Below, piece after piece: positions 26,502 through 34,379 of a stretch of DNA of 64,000 nt. Both the position numbers and the translations under genes were made by a program. The notes beneath the pieces are model-generated. The model ran no database searches. It saw only the letters and a program-made list of their open reading frames with translations, and was not told where the DNA came from. Numbering within the stretch: the first letter of the stretch is position 1; the number at the start of each line of letters is the position of its first letter. Source of the DNA: Tenacibaculum todarodis (GTDB lineage: Bacteria > Bacteroidota > Bacteroidia > Flavobacteriales > Flavobacteriaceae); NCBI RefSeq assembly GCF_001889045.1, contig NZ_CP018155.1, forward strand, positions 2,668,001 through 2,732,000. Direction: 5' to 3'.

Positions 26502-27296
26502 ATGAGTTTAAAAAAAGAAGTAGTTTGGATAACTGGAGCATCCTCCGGAATTGGTAAATCACTAGCTTTAGAATATGCAAATCAGGGAGTTAAATTAATT
26601 TTATCTTCAAGAAATACAACGGCTTTGGAAGCTGTTAAAGCAGCATGTAAAAATCCGTCCGAAGTACAAATTTTATCGCTCGATTTAGAAGATTACGAAA
26701 ATTTACAGCCAAAAGTAACAGAAGCACTTTCTTTCTTCGGAAAAATTGACGTTTTGGTAAATAATGGCGGCGTTAGTCAGCGTTCATTAGCAAAAGATAC
26801 GTCAATTGCAGTAGATAAAAAACTGATGGATGTAAATTACCTTGGAACCGTTGCGCTTACAAAAGCTTTATTGCCTCATTTTATAGAAAATAAAAGCGGA
26901 CATTTTGTGGTAACCACAAGTATTGTTGGTAAAGTTGCCACGCCAATGCGCTCAAGTTACTCCGCAAGTAAACACGCTTTGCATGGTTTTTTTGACGCTT
27001 TAAGAGCAGAACATTATAACGATAATATCTCTGTAACACTTATTTGTCCTGGTTTTGTTGCAACCGATGTTTCTAAAAATGCTCTAACTGGAGACGGAAG
27101 TAAACAGAATAAAATGGACGAATCTACCGCAAACGGAATTCATCCAGATCGTTTTGCAAAACTGATGTTAAAAGCCATTAAAAATAAAAAGGAAGAAGCC
27201 TATATTGGTGGCGCAAAAGAGCGTTTTAGTGTCTATGTAAAACGATATTACCCAAAATTAGTTTCGCGTTTAATTAGAAAGTGGAAGGTTACTTAG
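26502..27296 (+). CDS. Short-chain dehydrogenase/reductase
   Basis: This 264-residue NAD(P)-dependent oxidoreductase has the cofactor motif TGASSGIG at 11-18, NNGG at 87-90 (classical NNAG with a Gly), and the catalytic Ser140, Tyr153 and Lys157 in YSASK. The ATG at 26502 is used in preference to the in-frame TTG at 26481 because it starts directly before the Rossmann strand. The substrate cannot be read from sequence. It resembles the DltE/DHRS7-like group of SDRs in general form. Confidence 0.88.
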   Translation: MSLKKEVVWITGASSGIGKSLALEYANQGVKLILSSRNTTALEAVKAACKNPSEVQILSLDLEDYENLQPKVTEALSFFGKIDVLVNNGGVSQRSLAKDTSIAVDKKLMDVNYLGTVALTKALLPHFIENKSGHFVVTTSIVGKVATPMRSSYSASKHALHGFFDALRAEHYNDNISVTLICPGFVATDVSKNALTGDGSKQNKMDESTANGIHPDRFAKLMLKAIKNKKEEAYIGGAKERFSVYVKRYYPKLVSRLIRKWKVT

Positions 27297-27360
27297 GATT
27301 CAGTGTTCAGTGTTCAGTTGACAGTTGCAGTTCCAGTTTGCATTGAAAAAATCTTAATTT

Positions 27361-27390
27361 TGTCATTCTGAACTCGTTTCAGAATCTCAT
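27361..27390. repeat. Palindromic repeat unit TGTCATTCTGAA...TTCAGAATCTCA
   Basis: ATTCTGAA and TTCAGAAT arms flank a CTCGT loop, with TGTC at the left edge. A shorter relative, CTGAACTCGTTTCAG, lies inside the element at 24260-24403, and a further unit, TGTCATTCCGAAGTTTAC with complementary GTAAAC, lies at 27521-27553. They share edges with the ATTCCTGC palindromes. Confidence 0.7.
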
Positions 27391-27405
27391 TTCACTGTTT
27401 TTTTT

Positions 27406-27504
27406 GAAGCTATTTCCCGCTTTTCGCACTCGCTTTTTTTGGTATTTCGGCTACGCTCAACAACCAAAAAAGAGCTCAAACAAATGCTTCAATCGGGGCT
27501 AAGC
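27406..27504 (-). repeat. Structured intergenic element, copy 2 (inverted)
   Basis: Read on the minus strand it begins GCTTAGCCCCGATTGAAGC and ends GCGAAAAGCGGG-AAATAGCTTC, the same ends as the element at 24260-24403 with a few substitutions. The middle has its own pairing, GGTTGTTGAGC near 27461 and TACCAAAAA/GGTATT tracts, and is unrelated in sequence to copy 1. The pair flanks the two redoxin genes and the SDR gene. Confidence 0.75.
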
Positions 27505-27566
27505 GTATTTATGAAGTTTCTGTCATTCCGAAGTTTACTTTTTTGTAAACTGTCAATTTCAATCAA

Positions 27567-27920
27567 TTAAAAGAAACCCAACGGTTCAAAATAATTAACA
27601 ATTGCCTCTTTTATTAAAACCGATTGTTCTCCAGGTTTTAGGTTTGGTAACTCTGTAAGTGTTTTATAATGCGGCCAACCATCTTCATCAAAAAAATCGA
27701 ATTCGTAATAACCATAAGGTTCTAACAACTTGCAAATAGCAATGTGCATTAGGTTTAGTTTTTCGTCTTTTTTAAACTCACGTTGTCCTTGTCCTAATTC
27801 TTGTACGCCAATTAAGTAGATAATTCCGTCTAAATTTAAAGTGTCGCCTTCAGAAAATTGTTCCGTAAGTTTGGTAACAACAACATCCCATTTTTCTTTT
27901 AAGTCGGTATTTTTTTGCAT
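27567..27920 (-). CDS. Conserved hypothetical protein
   Basis: This is a 117-residue acidic cytoplasmic protein without signal peptide or membrane segment. Segments such as LNLDGIIYLIGVQELGQG and YYEFDFFDEDGWPHYKTL look conserved and folded. I believe similar proteins exist in other flavobacteria, but no function is known to me. It is divergent from cvpA. Confidence 0.7.
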   Translation of the reverse strand: MQKNTDLKEKWDVVVTKLTEQFSEGDTLNLDGIIYLIGVQELGQGQREFKKDEKLNLMHIAICKLLEPYGYYEFDFFDEDGWPHYKTLTELPNLKPGEQSVLIKEAIVNYFEPLGFF

Positions 27921-28034
27921 ACAAAAAGTTTAAGGCTTCAAAGATACGAATGAGTTCGTTATATTTGATGCCGAAACTGCACAGATAATTAATATATTTA
28001 GTGCGTTATCTCACTTTTAACACTTTTTATTACC

Positions 28035-28565
28035 ATGAATACATTTGATATAATAATTGCCGCGCTCTTACTTTTTGGATTTGTACGCGGATTAATGAAA
28101 GGTTTGTTTGTAGAAGTAGCTTCTTTAGTAGCTTTGGTTGCGGGAGTTTATGGCGCAATTCACTTTTCGTATTTTATTTCAGACTGGTTAAAAGACAGTG
28201 TAGAATGGGATGAAAAATACATTTCGTTAGCTGCCTTTGCAGGAACTTTTGTAGTAATCTTGGTTATAATTTCTTTAGCCGGAAAATTACTAACCAAAAT
28301 AGCCGATTTTGCTTCGCTTGGTTTTCTTAATAAATTATTAGGAGGCGTTTTCGGCGCTTTAAAAATCGGATTAATTTTAAGTGTTGTTTTTATTTTCTTC
28401 GGAAAAATGAACGATACTATTCCGTTTGTAAAACAAGAAACCTTAAACGAATCTGTTTTGTACAAACCTGTTAAAAAAATTGCTCCAATGATTTTTCCTT
28501 CTATCATTAAAGAAGATGGAGAAATGGATATTCCTGAGATAGAGCGTGGAGAAGAAGATAATTAA
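28035..28565 (+). CDS. cvpA: CvpA family membrane protein
   Basis: This 176-residue protein has four predicted membrane segments (about 4-24, 28-48, 65-85 and 103-123), with the family signatures FDIIIAALLLFGFVRGLMKG and FLNKLLGGVFGALKIGLIL. CvpA was named for colicin V production and is linked to envelope stress; its molecular role is unclear. The C-terminal tail is acidic. It lies 30-40 bp before the secreted hypothetical gene. Confidence 0.88.
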   Translation: MNTFDIIIAALLLFGFVRGLMKGLFVEVASLVALVAGVYGAIHFSYFISDWLKDSVEWDEKYISLAAFAGTFVVILVIISLAGKLLTKIADFASLGFLNKLLGGVFGALKIGLILSVVFIFFGKMNDTIPFVKQETLNESVLYKPVKKIAPMIFPSIIKEDGEMDIPEIERGEEDN

Positions 28566-28604
28566 TCAAATTTTAAAAAACTAATACATTAAAAAATGCA
28601 CAAC

Positions 28605-29210
28605 ATGAAAAAGGCAATATTTATTCTATTTTTACTTTTAACCAATTTTATTTATGCTCAAGAGAATTTTGAAATAGTAATAAATGGAGAGAAATTCGAA
28701 ATAAAATTAGACAAAGATTATGAGTTAAAAGTAGATAATAAAGTATTAAAAGTTAATGTAAAACAGAAAGATACGTTATTGTATTATGATAAGGCGTTTA
28801 ACTTTAAATACCCAAAAGAATATAAAGTTGTAAAATCTGATTTGGCTGAAGGTATCGAGCAATTAATGTTAATGACAGCAGAAGGTTCTGGTTTTATGAT
28901 TCAAAAGTACACAACCATTAATCCTAGTATGCTTAATGAATTAATGCTTAGTGAAGTTACAAAAGAAAGCGTTAATTATGGTTTTGAATTGAAGAGAGAA
29001 GATTATGAAAGAACGTTAGCTTCTGGATTAAAACTTAAAGTAAATAAAGCTGTGTTAACTTATAATGGCGATACTAATATTTACGAAATAGCTTCCGTTG
29101 GAGGTAAAGATTCTGGTGTCTTAATAATGACCATGAAAATGGACGATTTAAAAAACTCTTCAGGTGAAAAATTGATAAATTTAATCTGGAATACGTTGGT
29201 GGTTAATTAG
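28605..29210 (+). CDS. Hypothetical secreted protein
   Basis: This 201-residue protein has a signal peptide (MKKAIFILFLLLTNFIYAQ) and a mature region with no motif I recognise; FNFKYPKEYKV and VGGKDSGVLIMTMKMDDL may be strand-forming. An upstream ATG at 28596 adds only MHN and is less likely than the ATG at 28605. It ends 4 bp before the NUDIX gene, but the spacing alone does not show a shared role. Confidence 0.7.
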   Translation: MKKAIFILFLLLTNFIYAQENFEIVINGEKFEIKLDKDYELKVDNKVLKVNVKQKDTLLYYDKAFNFKYPKEYKVVKSDLAEGIEQLMLMTAEGSGFMIQKYTTINPSMLNELMLSEVTKESVNYGFELKREDYERTLASGLKLKVNKAVLTYNGDTNIYEIASVGGKDSGVLIMTMKMDDLKNSSGEKLINLIWNTLVVN

Positions 29211-29214
29211 GTAA

Positions 29215-29601
29215 ATGAAAACAATTCCCGTTACTTGTGCAATCATTCATTTTGATGATAAAGTTTTAGCTGTTCAAAGAAGTAAAACAATGAAACTTCC
29301 TTTGAAATGGGAATTTGCAGGAGGAAAAATTGAAAAAGGAGAAACAGAAATTGATTGTACTAAAAGAGAAATATTTGAGGAATTAAATATTCAAATAGAA
29401 GTAAAAGAGAAATTAACACCTGTTATTCATCAATATTCTGATTTTAAAATTAAACTGATTCCCTTTATAGTTAAATATATTTCAGGTGAGTTAATTTTAA
29501 AAGAACATTCTGACTTTGTTATAGTTAATAAAGAAGAATTGACTAATTTAGATTGGGCAGAAGCGGATTTACCTATTTTAAAAGAATTTTTAGCATTATG
29601 A
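29215..29601 (+). CDS. NUDIX hydrolase (MutT-like)
   Basis: This 128-residue protein cleaves nucleoside diphosphates linked to another moiety, probably a (modified) nucleoside triphosphate. The Nudix box runs from Gly37 to Ile59: GGKIEKGETE, then REIFEELNI, with metal-binding Glu at 52, 55 and 56. The Gly normally before the last residue is Asn58. Its stop overlaps the ATG of the helicase gene (ATGA), so the two products are probably made together. That coupling is the best clue to its job. Confidence 0.9.
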   Translation: MKTIPVTCAIIHFDDKVLAVQRSKTMKLPLKWEFAGGKIEKGETEIDCTKREIFEELNIQIEVKEKLTPVIHQYSDFKIKLIPFIVKYISGELILKEHSDFVIVNKEELTNLDWAEADLPILKEFLAL

Positions 29602-32600
29602 ATCAAGGAATTTACGAAGAATTAATTACACAATTAGTATCTGAAAAATTAAATGAACTTGATAAAGATAAATTCTTTCTAAAGAAAACTTCAATTGATA
29701 AGGAAGAAGCTTCGAATGTTTTATCTAAGCATTTAGCAAAAACTTTAAAACATGCTTTTCAACTTATAAAAGGTAAAGCTGAATTACAAATTGAAATTGC
29801 TAACAAAATAATTAAATTACTAAAGGACGAGTTAAATAAACAAGAATTTAATGATGATTTAGTAAGTATCGAAGGTGAGATTTTAAAGGCAGTATTTTCA
29901 AAAACTGATGCGCACTTTTCAAATTTAGATTTAAGATTAAAAGAAATAACTCCTTACACAAGATTAACACAGAGTGAGTTATTTACTGGTGGAAACGGTG
30001 GTTTATCTCTAGAAAGTGAACTAAAAAAAGAGATTCTTTCCTCAAACGAAATATATCTTCTTGTTTCTTTTATAAAATTTAAAGGGATTATTATTCTTGA
30101 AAAAGAGTTACGAGAATATACAGAACGTGGTGGAAAACTAAAAGTAATTACCACGACATATATTGGAGCAACAGATTATAAAGCTATTCAACTACTTTCT
30201 AACCTTCCTAATACAGAAGTCAAAATATCTTACAATACAAGTAATGAAAGGTTACACGCAAAAGCATATCTTTTTTATAGAAATACTGGCTTTCATACTG
30301 CATATATTGGCTCTTCTAACTTTTCTAGGTCAGCTTTAACAGATGGTTTAGAGTGGAATTTAAAAGTTACAACCAAAGAAGTAAGTCACATAATTGATAA
30401 ATTCAACAAGACATTTGATTCTTATTGGAAGAGTGATGATTTTGAATTATTTGATGATTCTAAACACAAAGAGAAACTTCAAAATGCCTTAAAACAAAGT
30501 AAATTTAGTAAACCTTATGAAAACGCTACAGCTTTGTTTGATATTAAACCTTTTCCTTATCAAAAAGAGGTATTAGAAAAACTAGAAGTAGAAAGAACGG
30601 TTCACAATAGATTTAGAAACCTTGTAGTTGCAGCAACTGGAACTGGAAAAACAGTTATTTCTGCGTTTGATTACAAACGTTTTAAACAAAATAATAAGTC
30701 TGCAAAACTTCTATTCCTTGCACATAGAAAAGAAATTATCCAAAAATCATTATCTACTTTTCAAGGCGTTTTAAGGAATAATAATATTGGTGAATTATGG
30801 GTTGACGGAATGGTTCCTGATAATTTTGAATTTGTATTTGCTTCTGTACAATCTGTCAAAAACAAGTTTGAACAATATAACTTAACTCCTGATTATTATG
30901 ATTATATAATAATCGATGAATGTCATCACCAAACCGCTAATAGTTATAGAGAAATAATTAACTATTTTAAACCAAAGATTTTGCTAGGCTTAACTGCTAC
31001 ACCTGAACGAATGGATGGTGGAGACATTTTAGAAGATTTTGATAATAAAATTGCTGCAGAAATTAGATTACCTGAAGCAATGAATCGAAAATTACTTTGT
31101 CCTTTTCAATATTTCGGAATAACAGATAGTATAGATTTAACAAATGTAAGTTGGGCTAGAGGTAAATATGTCGCAAGTGAATTAACTAGTCTATATACCG
31201 AAAATGACAGAAGAGTTAGAGAAATTATTGACGCATTAGATAAATACACAAAAGATATAAATGAAGTTAGGTCTTTAGGTTACTGTGTTTCTATGGAACA
31301 TGCTAAATTTATGGCTAAAAAATTCACATTAGCAGGATTAAAAGCCGATTATTTAACAAGCATAAATAGTACAGACAGAATTCAAATTCGTCAGAAACTT
31401 GAAAAAAAGGAAATTAATTATCTATTTGTAGTCGATATGTTTAACGAAGGTATTGATATTCCTGAAATTGATACTGTTCTATTTTTAAGGCCAACTGAAA
31501 GCTTGACAGTCTTTTTACAACAACTTGGAAGAGGACTGAGACTTCACGAAGATAAAGACTGCTTAACAGTTTTAGATTTTGTCGGAAATTCTAAACCTGA
31601 ATATAATTTTGAAAGTAAGTTTAGAGCTTTAATCGGTAAAACTAATACAACCGTTAAAAAAGAAATCGAAGACGATTTCCCACATCTTCCTTTGGGTTGC
31701 TCAATTATTTTAGAGAAAAAATCAAAAGAAACAATTCTTAAAAATATATCAGCAGCAACATCTTTAAATAAAAATAAATTAATTCAAAGAATACAACAAT
31801 TTCAAAACGACACTAATTTACCATTAACATTAAGTAATTTTATTGAATTTTACAACATTCCTGTTCAATCAATCTACAAAAGAGGTAGCTGGAAACGGTT
31901 ATGTCAATTAGCAGGAAAAATAGAAAATTTCAATTCTGAAAATGAAAAATCCATTGTTTCCGCTATTTTAAACAAATGGTTATCTACAAATTCATTAAGT
32001 TATTTCTCTTTTATTCTAAAAATTGCAAAACAGAATTTTAAAGTAACAATTTCAGATTTAAATGAAAATGAAAAAGCGATGCTATTAATGTTGCATTATG
32101 ACGTTTGGCAGAAAGAAGGAGATTTTGATTCTTTAGAAAAAAGTATACATCATATTGGTGTTAATCCTGTTTTAATTGAAGAAATAAAGGAGATTTTGGA
32201 GTTTTTAATTGATAAAACAGATTTCAAAGAATTACCTATCCAACTTCCGTACGAGCAGCCTTTAAAATTGCATAGTCGTTACACGAGAGACCAAATTTTA
32301 GCAGCTTTTAAATTTAGTAGTTTTGAAAAAAAATCATCTAATAGAGAGGGAACAGCATTAAATAAAAATTTAAATACTGAAATTCTATTTATCAATCTTA
32401 TAAAATCAGAAGAAAACTTTTCACCTACAACAATGTATGATGATTATGCGGTAAATGAATTATTATTTCATTGGCAAACTCAAAACTCTGCAAGACCAGA
32501 TATAGGAAAAGGATTGTCTTATATAAAACATCAAGAAGAAAATAAAAGAATCTTACTCTTTGTTCGCGAAAAAGCAAAAGATGAATTTGGTAATACAAAA

Positions 32601-32732
32601 GGTTACGTTTTTATAGGGGAAGGAAATATAAAAGACTATTACGGTTCAAAACCAATGAGTATTAATTGGGAATTAAATGAACCTATGCCAAATTATTTAT
32701 GGAAAGATGCAGCTAAACTTTCTGTTGGATAG
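29598..32732 (+). CDS. PLD-nuclease/SF2 helicase with C-terminal DUF3427-like domain
   Basis: This 1044-residue protein has a helical N-terminus (1-115), a phospholipase-D-type nuclease domain (about 130-290) with H220-x-K222 and GSSN at 238-241, and an SF2 helicase core. The helicase shows Walker A AATGTGKT (345-352), DECH (440-443), TATP (466-469) and motif VI QQLGRGLR (641-648). A helical region of about 690-890 follows, then a C-terminal domain (about 893-1040, YTRDQILAAFKFSSFE ... KGYVFIGEG) that fits DUF3427. The true start is the ATG at 29598, overlapping the NUDIX stop. Such proteins are suspected in phage defence or DNA repair. Nothing is frameshifted or missing. Confidence 0.88.
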   Translation: MNQGIYEELITQLVSEKLNELDKDKFFLKKTSIDKEEASNVLSKHLAKTLKHAFQLIKGKAELQIEIANKIIKLLKDELNKQEFNDDLVSIEGEILKAVFSKTDAHFSNLDLRLKEITPYTRLTQSELFTGGNGGLSLESELKKEILSSNEIYLLVSFIKFKGIIILEKELREYTERGGKLKVITTTYIGATDYKAIQLLSNLPNTEVKISYNTSNERLHAKAYLFYRNTGFHTAYIGSSNFSRSALTDGLEWNLKVTTKEVSHIIDKFNKTFDSYWKSDDFELFDDSKHKEKLQNALKQSKFSKPYENATALFDIKPFPYQKEVLEKLEVERTVHNRFRNLVVAATGTGKTVISAFDYKRFKQNNKSAKLLFLAHRKEIIQKSLSTFQGVLRNNNIGELWVDGMVPDNFEFVFASVQSVKNKFEQYNLTPDYYDYIIIDECHHQTANSYREIINYFKPKILLGLTATPERMDGGDILEDFDNKIAAEIRLPEAMNRKLLCPFQYFGITDSIDLTNVSWARGKYVASELTSLYTENDRRVREIIDALDKYTKDINEVRSLGYCVSMEHAKFMAKKFTLAGLKADYLTSINSTDRIQIRQKLEKKEINYLFVVDMFNEGIDIPEIDTVLFLRPTESLTVFLQQLGRGLRLHEDKDCLTVLDFVGNSKPEYNFESKFRALIGKTNTTVKKEIEDDFPHLPLGCSIILEKKSKETILKNISAATSLNKNKLIQRIQQFQNDTNLPLTLSNFIEFYNIPVQSIYKRGSWKRLCQLAGKIENFNSENEKSIVSAILNKWLSTNSLSYFSFILKIAKQNFKVTISDLNENEKAMLLMLHYDVWQKEGDFDSLEKSIHHIGVNPVLIEEIKEILEFLIDKTDFKELPIQLPYEQPLKLHSRYTRDQILAAFKFSSFEKKSSNREGTALNKNLNTEILFINLIKSEENFSPTTMYDDYAVNELLFHWQTQNSARPDIGKGLSYIKHQEENKRILLFVREKAKDEFGNTKGYVFIGEGNIKDYYGSKPMSINWELNEPMPNYLWKDAAKLSVG

Positions 32733-32797
32733 TTAACGTTTCCTAAAAGTTGTATATTCACAAGTAAAATAAGAATATCAATTAATTTAAGAAACGT

Positions 32798-33676
32798 ATG
32801 TCTGCTGCCGAACTTATAAGTACCATTTTTTTACCAGTTTCTCTTGCTATTATTATGTTAGGTATGGGAATGACGTTAATACCAACCGATTTTACTAGAA
32901 TAGCAAAAAATCCTAAAGCGGTTTTAATTGGGTTAACCAATCAGCTTATATTTTTGCCAATAATTGGTTTTACGTTGGCAATTGTTTTTGGTTTAAATCC
33001 AACTATGGCAGTTGGTTTACTAATTTTAGCAACGTGTCCTGGAGGTCCAACAAGTAATTTAATAACGCAGGTTTGTAAAGGAAATATTGCTTTATCGGTT
33101 ACTTTAACAGCGATAGCAAGTATTGTTAGTGTGCTTACAATTCCGTTTATTTTATCGTACGCTTTAGAGTATTTTGGTTCAGATACAAATGTTACAATTC
33201 AATTGCCAATAGTAGATACTATTTTACAAATAATGGTCATAACGGTTATTCCAATTTCAATAGGAATGTTAATCCGTAAGTATAAAACTAGTTTTGCAAA
33301 ACGAATGGAAAAACCAATGCGTATTGCCTCCACAGTAATTTTTATATTGGTTTTTATAGCGGTAATTGCAGCAAACCTAAATGTAATTGGTAGCGCAATG
33401 AAAGAAGTTGGTTTGGTTACGTTGGTTTTAAATATTGCAACAATGGGCTTAGGTTTTTTAACAGCTAAGTTTTTTAAACTCGATTTTAAAAGTAGTATTT
33501 CGGTAACTGTAGAAAGCGGAATACAAAACGGAACGCTCGCTTTTGTAATTGCTACTTCTATATTAAATAATGCCGAAATGGGAATACCAACAGGAGCTTA
33601 CTCAATTTGGATGTTTGTAACTGGAGGGTTTTTAATGTGGTATTTTGGTAAAAGAGAAGAAACCGTTTCTAATTAA
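32798..33676 (+). CDS. Bile acid:sodium symporter (BASS) family transporter
   Basis: This 292-residue inner-membrane protein has about nine hydrophobic segments and the BASS signatures LATCPGGPTSNLITQVCKGNIALS and VESGIQNGTLAFVIA. Bacterial members take up organic anions with sodium; the substrate here is unknown. It ends at a shared hairpin facing the carbonic anhydrase gene. Confidence 0.9.
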   Translation: MSAAELISTIFLPVSLAIIMLGMGMTLIPTDFTRIAKNPKAVLIGLTNQLIFLPIIGFTLAIVFGLNPTMAVGLLILATCPGGPTSNLITQVCKGNIALSVTLTAIASIVSVLTIPFILSYALEYFGSDTNVTIQLPIVDTILQIMVITVIPISIGMLIRKYKTSFAKRMEKPMRIASTVIFILVFIAVIAANLNVIGSAMKEVGLVTLVLNIATMGLGFLTAKFFKLDFKSSISVTVESGIQNGTLAFVIATSILNNAEMGIPTGAYSIWMFVTGGFLMWYFGKREETVSN

Positions 33677-33684
33677 AGCAAAAA

Positions 33685-33710
33685 AAAAGCGAACCTCTCG
33701 GTTCGCTTTT
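33685..33710. terminator. Bidirectional intrinsic terminator
   Basis: AAAAGCGAACC (33685-33695) and GGTTCGCTTTT (33700-33710) form a perfect 11-bp stem with a TCTC loop between convergent genes. It is flanked by A-runs and T-runs, so it serves both strands. Confidence 0.92.
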
Positions 33711-33733
33711 CAATATATAAAAAAGATTGTTTT

Positions 33734-34369
33734 TTATAACATGGCAACTTTACCAGAGCTAATATGGTAAACTCCACCAACAATTTTAATTTCTCCGTTA
33801 GCTTCCATTTCTTTTAGAATAGGACTTTTCTCTCTAATTCTTTCAATGGTTAATCTTACGTTATTTTCAATTGTTTGGTTTACAAACTCTGTATTAGAAG
33901 AGTTGTGTTTTCCTTTTACTTGTGATTCAGATTTTTTAACTGCTGGCTGAATATTGTCTAACATTGAAGTAATGTTTCCTAATTCTACATGGTCGCAAGC
34001 TGCTTTAATTGCTCCACAGCTTTCGTGACCTAATACAAAGATTAACTTACTTCCTGCAACTTTACAAGAATATTCCATAGAACCTAAAATGTCTACGTTT
34101 TCGAAGTTTCCTGCAACTCTAGCTACAAAAACATCTCCAATTGTTTGATCAAAAATTAATTCTACAGGAACTCTAGAGTCAATACACGAAAGAACAATTG
34201 CTTTTGGGTGTTGACCATCTGTAGTTTGTGTTATTAATGCTTTATGATCTATTGTGTGTACTTCGTCTCTTATAAAACGAGAATTACCTTCAATAAAATC
34301 TTGTAACACCATTAAAGGTGTTAATTTATCTTGTACGTCTTTTGTTACTGCTTTATTTCTATGTGGCAT
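33734..34369 (-). CDS. Beta-class carbonic anhydrase
   Basis: This 211-residue zinc enzyme interconverts carbon dioxide and bicarbonate. The zinc ligands are Cys62, His115 and Cys118 (SCIDSRVP, GHESCGA), with the catalytic dyad Asp64 and Arg66. It begins 10 bp after the SulP transporter gene and is almost surely co-transcribed with it. The pairing suggests the transporter carries bicarbonate. Confidence 0.95.
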   Translation of the reverse strand: MPHRNKAVTKDVQDKLTPLMVLQDFIEGNSRFIRDEVHTIDHKALITQTTDGQHPKAIVLSCIDSRVPVELIFDQTIGDVFVARVAGNFENVDILGSMEYSCKVAGSKLIFVLGHESCGAIKAACDHVELGNITSMLDNIQPAVKKSESQVKGKHNSSNTEFVNQTIENNVRLTIERIREKSPILKEMEANGEIKIVGGVYHISSGKVAML

Positions 34370-34379
34370 AATGTTTTTT

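Noticed and set aside
29215..32732. DISARM or Hachiman defence system
   Set aside because: DISARM needs a methylase and a DUF1998 gene, and Hachiman needs HamA; none is present. The pair is reported instead as an unassigned module.
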